Assembly (NCBI GenBank): GCA_012518325.1
Contig: JAAYSR010000263.1
Location: 1-8,400, forward strand
Reading direction: 5' to 3'
DNA length: 8,400 bases
Origin: Bacillota bacterium
Lineage (GTDB): Bacteria; Bacillota; Limnochordia; Darwinibacteriales; Darwinibacteriaceae
Shown here: piece after piece, positions 5,431-8,400 of the stretch
How the letters are laid out: each line of letters starts with the position of its first letter
Numbering within the stretch: the first letter of the stretch is position 1
The notes under the pieces: model-generated
The model's database searches: none
Told to the model about the DNA's origin: nothing
What the model saw: the letters and a program-made list of their open reading frames with translations, nothing else
Position numbers and translations under genes: made by a program

Positions 5431-7449
5431 TCCGTGAATTTTGTGCGAACCGCTGTAGACTGTGAGCAGGCCGTCTTCGATCCGCGCTTTGACCAGCGAT
5501 GCGGTCTCGTCAAACTTGTAGCTCTGGGAGCCAATGGTCACTGAAACATTGGGATGAACCAGCGAGGCCTGAATCTGGCCGCTGTTCAGCACTTGGGCTA
5601 AAGTGGCAATGCCCTTCGGTCCGCCAAGTTCCTTAGCGATGATTGTACCGTCCGTAACGGTAACCTGACCGCCTCGAAACACTCCGCCGGCGATCCTAAA
5701 GCCTTTGCCGGCAACCACTGTGGAATAAAAGCAGCCTTTGCCAGTGACCTCTACGATACCTGATGCCTCGATCTGGGAGTTTTGCGCGTATCCAATCTTG
5801 ATATCCGCTTCTACAGTTTTCGCGTTTTCCAGCTCTGCGATTCTGCTGCCGATGCTTTGGCGCAGCTCCTGCAGTTCCTCAATGTCGTTAATGCCTAAAG
5901 CTCCTGAGCCGCTCAGCGGCTGACAGATTTCAACCGTCTTCAGCAAGGCAGCATAACGCTCCCGTCCCTGCCCTTGCTCCCCGAGAACCTGCTCGACCTC
6001 CCCACAAAGCTCCTTCACCATCTTCGGCAGGCTGTTGAACTTGAGCTCAATCAGATGCCGAATCAGGTTTTCAAAGGGAATATTTTCAGCCTGGCTTACA
6101 ATTGCGTCGTAAGCCACCGACAGATCCTCCAGCTGATCAGCGATTGAGCGCAACAGATTAAGAAGGCGCATCTGGGCAACGGACATGCCCCCTGCATTGA
6201 GCTCTGCCCGGACAACATTGCGCAGGACAGTAATGGAACCCCCTGTGCGGAGCTCTCCTCCGCTCACCAGCCCGTGAACCACAATGGTGCCGTTCTTGCT
6301 TTCCACTTTGACATTATCCATCACATTGCCATGTATAATGATATCACTGTCCATGGTGATATTGCCAGTGGAAACATCAGCATCTCCTGACAGTTCAAAC
6401 ACATTTGTAACCCGGATGACCCCCCGCTGCAGAGAAGGCAACCCAGGCACTAGAGCAACGGCCTTCAATCCATTGTCACTGAGTGCCGCCCCCTCCCCTA
6501 CAGCAATTTCAACCTGCTTCAAGGGCTCGCTTTCAATTATGTTCCCGAAAACGTCGATGCCAGGCTGACCCGGCTCACCTGGGTCTTTAACAGCCAGGAC
6601 GTCCCCTGCCTTAACACCCTTAGTGCCGTGCACTGCATAGTAGTCGATGCGGATGGCGTCCTCATCGACCTGTGGAGTGTCCTCCTGAAAGACATACCTG
6701 ATCGACGGCTGTTTTGGAGCTTGCGCTTCCTTGCCTTTGGCGAGGAGATAAGATCCGTGGCTCTTCCGCAGCAGATCTTCAGTTAATCCGTCCAGCTGCA
6801 GACCATACTTCAAACCTTCGATTTGGACTAGCTGCCTTACATCCTCGAGGGTAAGGACAGGGGCTTCCACTTCACGTTTGACCACCGTCAGGCGCAGCTG
6901 ATTTGCCGGAGGCTTGTCTGCCAGAGTATATTCTGCACCTGGGAAACGCTTCCAGACAAGCTCTGCCTTCGTGCCCGAGGCATCTGCTACTATCTGATAA
7001 TTCAGCTCCGGCTCTCTGTTTTCCGGCAGAACGATCTCCAGCGGCCCCAGCCCTTCTGTGAGTTTGACTTCTTTTTCAACTGGTTCCCCGTGATAGAGCA
7101 CCTCCACATCACTCCCAAAAGTGATGACAGGCGCTTCACCGCCAGGGGCAGAAGGCGCTTCGTACTCCAGTATACCGTTCTTGACGCTAACCAGACCTAT
7201 ACCCTTGGGCCCAGGCGTTTTTGTTCCAGCAGGCTGCCTGAGCGTCGCACGCACTACTGCCTTGCCCGTTCTTCTGCCGAACAAACCCTTTGCAGGTTTT
7301 TCGAGAACTTCTATATCAACGGCAGTTCTTTCAACTTGCAGTTTAGCCAGCGCATTTTCGATTGCTTCTTCTATTGATTTTCCTTCACCTAGTACCTGTG
7401 TTTGCGCCAGAGCGATAACCTCCCTTAAGAAATCTTTCTGTAGATGCAA
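5428..7449 (-). CDS. FapA/DUF342 family protein with Jag_N-like N-terminal domain
   Basis: 673 residues from TTG 7449, or 660 from CTG 7410. The N-terminus (about 20-58, GEGKSIEEAIENALAKLQ to KGLFGRR) matches the Jag_N domain of the RNA-binding protein KhpB/Jag. A long middle region leads to the DUF342 signature DPGEPGQPGIDVFGNII (299-315). Strand-rich turns of a parallel beta-helix follow at about 340-432 (repeated GDADVS, GNITM, GNVMDN, GLVSGGEL units). A predicted helical, coiled-coil-prone insert covers about 433-547, and beta-helix turns resume at about 548-640. In Vibrio vulnificus FapA affects flagellar assembly and binds EIIA-Glc; the function here is inferred from that and from the cheB-cheR neighbours. 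From TTG the gene overlaps cheR by 25 bases behind only a weak SD. The strong SD AAGGGAGG (7426-7419) points to CTG 7410. The family is clear, the start is not. Confidence 0.9.
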   Translation of the reverse strand: MHLQKDFLREVIALAQTQVLGEGKSIEEAIENALAKLQVERTAVDIEVLEKPAKGLFGRRTGKAVVRATLRQPAGTKTPGPKGIGLVSVKNGILEYEAPSAPGGEAPVITFGSDVEVLYHGEPVEKEVKLTEGLGPLEIVLPENREPELNYQIVADASGTKAELVWKRFPGAEYTLADKPPANQLRLTVVKREVEAPVLTLEDVRQLVQIEGLKYGLQLDGLTEDLLRKSHGSYLLAKGKEAQAPKQPSIRYVFQEDTPQVDEDAIRIDYYAVHGTKGVKAGDVLAVKDPGEPGQPGIDVFGNIIESEPLKQVEIAVGEGAALSDNGLKAVALVPGLPSLQRGVIRVTNVFELSGDADVSTGNITMDSDIIIHGNVMDNVKVESKNGTIVVHGLVSGGELRTGGSITVLRNVVRAELNAGGMSVAQMRLLNLLRSIADQLEDLSVAYDAIVSQAENIPFENLIRHLIELKFNSLPKMVKELCGEVEQVLGEQGQGRERYAALLKTVEICQPLSGSGALGINDIEELQELRQSIGSRIAELENAKTVEADIKIGYAQNSQIEASGIVEVTGKGCFYSTVVAGKGFRIAGGVFRGGQVTVTDGTIIAKELGGPKGIATLAQVLNSGQIQASLVHPNVSVTIGSQSYKFDETASLVKARIEDGLLTVYSGSHKIHG
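7419..7427 (-). promoter_or_regulatory. Ribosome binding site fused to the cheR stop codon, pointing to a CTG start
   Basis: On the minus strand TAAGGGAGG (7427-7419) contains the cheR stop TAA and a strong SD. No ATG, GTG or TTG follows at a usable distance in the fapA-type frame. The in-frame candidate is CTG at 7410-7408, eight bases after the SD. The TTG at 7449 lies upstream of this SD and cannot use it. Confidence 0.55.
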
Positions 7450-8195
7450 TAGCTGAATCGTTCCAGACCAAAACTGGCGGGATCCATAATTTGCTCCGCT
7501 GAACCGACAATGAAAAACCCTGCAGGCTTTAAGGACTGGACGAAGTTTCTGATCAGCCTCTGCTGGGTTTCGCTGGTAAAGTAAATGAAAACATTGCGGC
7601 AGAGGATGAGATCGAAGTCGCGCTCATAGGCGCTTCTCAACAGATCATGCTTCCTGAAGACCACTTGTTTCTTTATACTTTCGTCAATTACCCATTGACC
7701 GTTGCTGTTCTGTGTAAAATACTTGCCCAGATACTTGGGATCTGTGCCAGCCACATGGTTGGACAGATACACACCTTCCTTGGCCTTGGCCAGAGCGCTG
7801 TCATCCAGGTCTGTTGCCAGGAGCAAAGCAGGCTTGTAACCTGCTTCATTCATCAGCATAGCAATTGAGTATACTTCTGCGCCAATGGAAGCTCCCGCGC
7901 TCCAGATGCGGGGGCGTTTCCCCCGGCTGATTTCAGGCAGAACTTTCTTTTCGATAACGTCAAAGACCTTGGTGTCCCGGAAAAAACTGGAGGTGTTAAT
8001 GGTGAGGTAATCTGTGAACTTCTGCTTGTGTTCCAGATCCGTATCCAGGGTGGCCAGCAGCTGGTTGTAGGTCTTGAGCTGATGTCGTTCCACCCACTGG
8101 TTAATCCGCCTGCGCATCTGCTGTTCCTTATACGCAGTGAGGTCAATTCCAAGCTTCTTGTGAATGTCCCTTTTCAGCTGTTCATAGTCGCCCAT
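7425..8195 (-). CDS. cheR: Chemotaxis protein methyltransferase CheR
   Basis: CheR transfers methyl groups from S-adenosylmethionine to glutamates of chemoreceptors and so sets adaptation together with CheB. The 256 residues match the Bacillus-type enzyme in size. The N-terminal helical domain (about 1-75) ends in TINTSSFFRD (65-74). The SAM-binding domain shows IWSAGASIGAEVYSIAM (97-113), the acidic ATDLD (127-131), FRKHDLL (180-186), CRNVFIYF (199-206) and VGSAEQ (230-235). The usual STGEEPYS motif is altered to SIGAEVYS: the second Glu is kept, while Thr, the first Glu and Pro differ. A GAE version is familiar in clostridial CheR, so activity is likely retained. The ATG at 8195 has an SD (AAGGTGG, 8210-8204) that starts in the cheB stop codon, eight bases upstream. 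The gene lies 13 bases after cheB in an operon read leftwards. Confidence 0.96.
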   Translation of the reverse strand: MGDYEQLKRDIHKKLGIDLTAYKEQQMRRRINQWVERHQLKTYNQLLATLDTDLEHKQKFTDYLTINTSSFFRDTKVFDVIEKKVLPEISRGKRPRIWSAGASIGAEVYSIAMLMNEAGYKPALLLATDLDDSALAKAKEGVYLSNHVAGTDPKYLGKYFTQNSNGQWVIDESIKKQVVFRKHDLLRSAYERDFDLILCRNVFIYFTSETQQRLIRNFVQSLKPAGFFIVGSAEQIMDPASFGLERFSYCIYRKIS

Positions 8196-8203
8196 AACTC
8201 ACC

Positions 8204-8211
8204 CCACCTTA
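8204..8211 (-). promoter_or_regulatory. cheR ribosome binding site fused to the cheB stop codon
   Basis: On the minus strand TAAGGTGG (8211-8204) contains the cheB stop TAA and the SD of cheR, eight bases before its ATG at 8195. It indicates coupled translation of the two adaptation enzymes. Confidence 0.65.
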
Positions 8212-8400
8212 TCGCATGGCACAGACTAATTCTGTGATCACTCTGCCTATTTGATCCAAGGGCAATACATAGTCTGCATTCCCTTCTTCCGCCACCACAC
8301 GGGGCATACTGTAAATTGTCGATGTGCTTCGGTCCTGAGCAATCGTAAGTCCGCCTGCACTTTTTATCTTAGCCATCCCTTTAGCTCCGTCCCTGCCCAT
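8209..8400 (-). CDS. cheB: Chemotaxis response regulator protein-glutamate methylesterase CheB (C-terminal fragment)
   Basis: The last 63 codons of a gene that enters from the right edge. The Met at the window edge is an internal residue, not the start. CheB removes receptor methyl esters and deamidates receptor glutamines after phosphorylation by CheA. The fragment holds the end of the methylesterase catalytic domain: MGRDGAKGM, whose Asp is the third member of the Ser-His-Asp triad, then GGLTIAQD, YSMPRVVAEEG and VLPLDQI, all standard CheB landmarks. The receiver domain and the catalytic Ser and His lie outside the window. The stop TAA (8211-8209) is embedded in the cheR SD, so the pair is translated together. 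The gene probably belongs to a larger flagellar/chemotaxis operon continuing to the right. The identification is firm despite the short length. Confidence 0.95.
   Translation of the reverse strand: MGRDGAKGMAKIKSAGGLTIAQDRSTSTIYSMPRVVAEEGNADYVLPLDQIGRVITELVCAMR

Noticed and set aside
8209..8400. A complete small 63-residue protein starting at the right edge
   Set aside because: The Met is the conserved internal residue of the CheB MGRDG motif. The fragment aligns only with the CheB C-terminus, so this is a truncated view of cheB.

Overview
This is an ordinary chromosomal stretch, almost fully coding, that looks like a moderate-GC Gram-positive endospore-lineage bacterium (Bacillota, probably Clostridia-like). 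The grounds are the miaB-mutS pair, a CheR of the Bacillus type, purine-rich Shine-Dalgarno (SD) sites before every gene, frequent GTG/TTG starts, and a DUF421-DUF4363 gene pair and a Gx-transporter-type gene that are typical of Firmicutes. No RNA gene, CRISPR array, insertion sequence or phage gene was seen. The taxonomic call is inference from gene content.

Layout, left to right. (a) 1-3708, minus strand: miaB (tRNA 2-methylthiolation) followed 16 bases later by mutS (mismatch recognition), whose last part runs off the left edge. (b) 3709-3810: the only real intergenic region, a divergent promoter region with back-to-back -10-like boxes. (c) 3811-4894, plus strand: a two-gene unit of a DUF421/YetF-like membrane protein and a DUF4363 single-span membrane protein, both of unknown function. 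(d) 4891-8400, minus strand: the tail of a motility/chemotaxis operon, reading cheB (C-terminus only), cheR, a FapA/DUF342 protein with a Jag_N-like N-terminus, and a small Gx transporter/HepS1-like membrane protein. Units (c) and (d) converge and overlap by four bases, sharing the palindrome CTAG as both stop codons.

How the genes work together: CheB and CheR are the opposing receptor demethylase and methyltransferase of chemotactic adaptation. The FapA-type protein behind them is most likely tied to flagellar assembly or its control. The Gx protein at the end of the operon has no obvious link to motility. MiaB and MutS both serve information fidelity, in translation and replication respectively, and are a common neighbour pair in this phylum.

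The most distinctive sequence-level pattern is that all five same-strand gene junctions end the upstream gene with TAA, and that TAA forms the start of the next gene's ribosome binding site (TAAGG or TAAAGG). The next start lies 10-16 bases downstream. This regularity argues that the fapA-type gene begins at a CTG codon (7410) rather than at the TTG (7449) a gene caller would choose. No dramatic new system is evident. The best candidates for unexplored biology are the DUF421-DUF4363 pair and the Jag_N-FapA/Gx tail of the chemotaxis operon.
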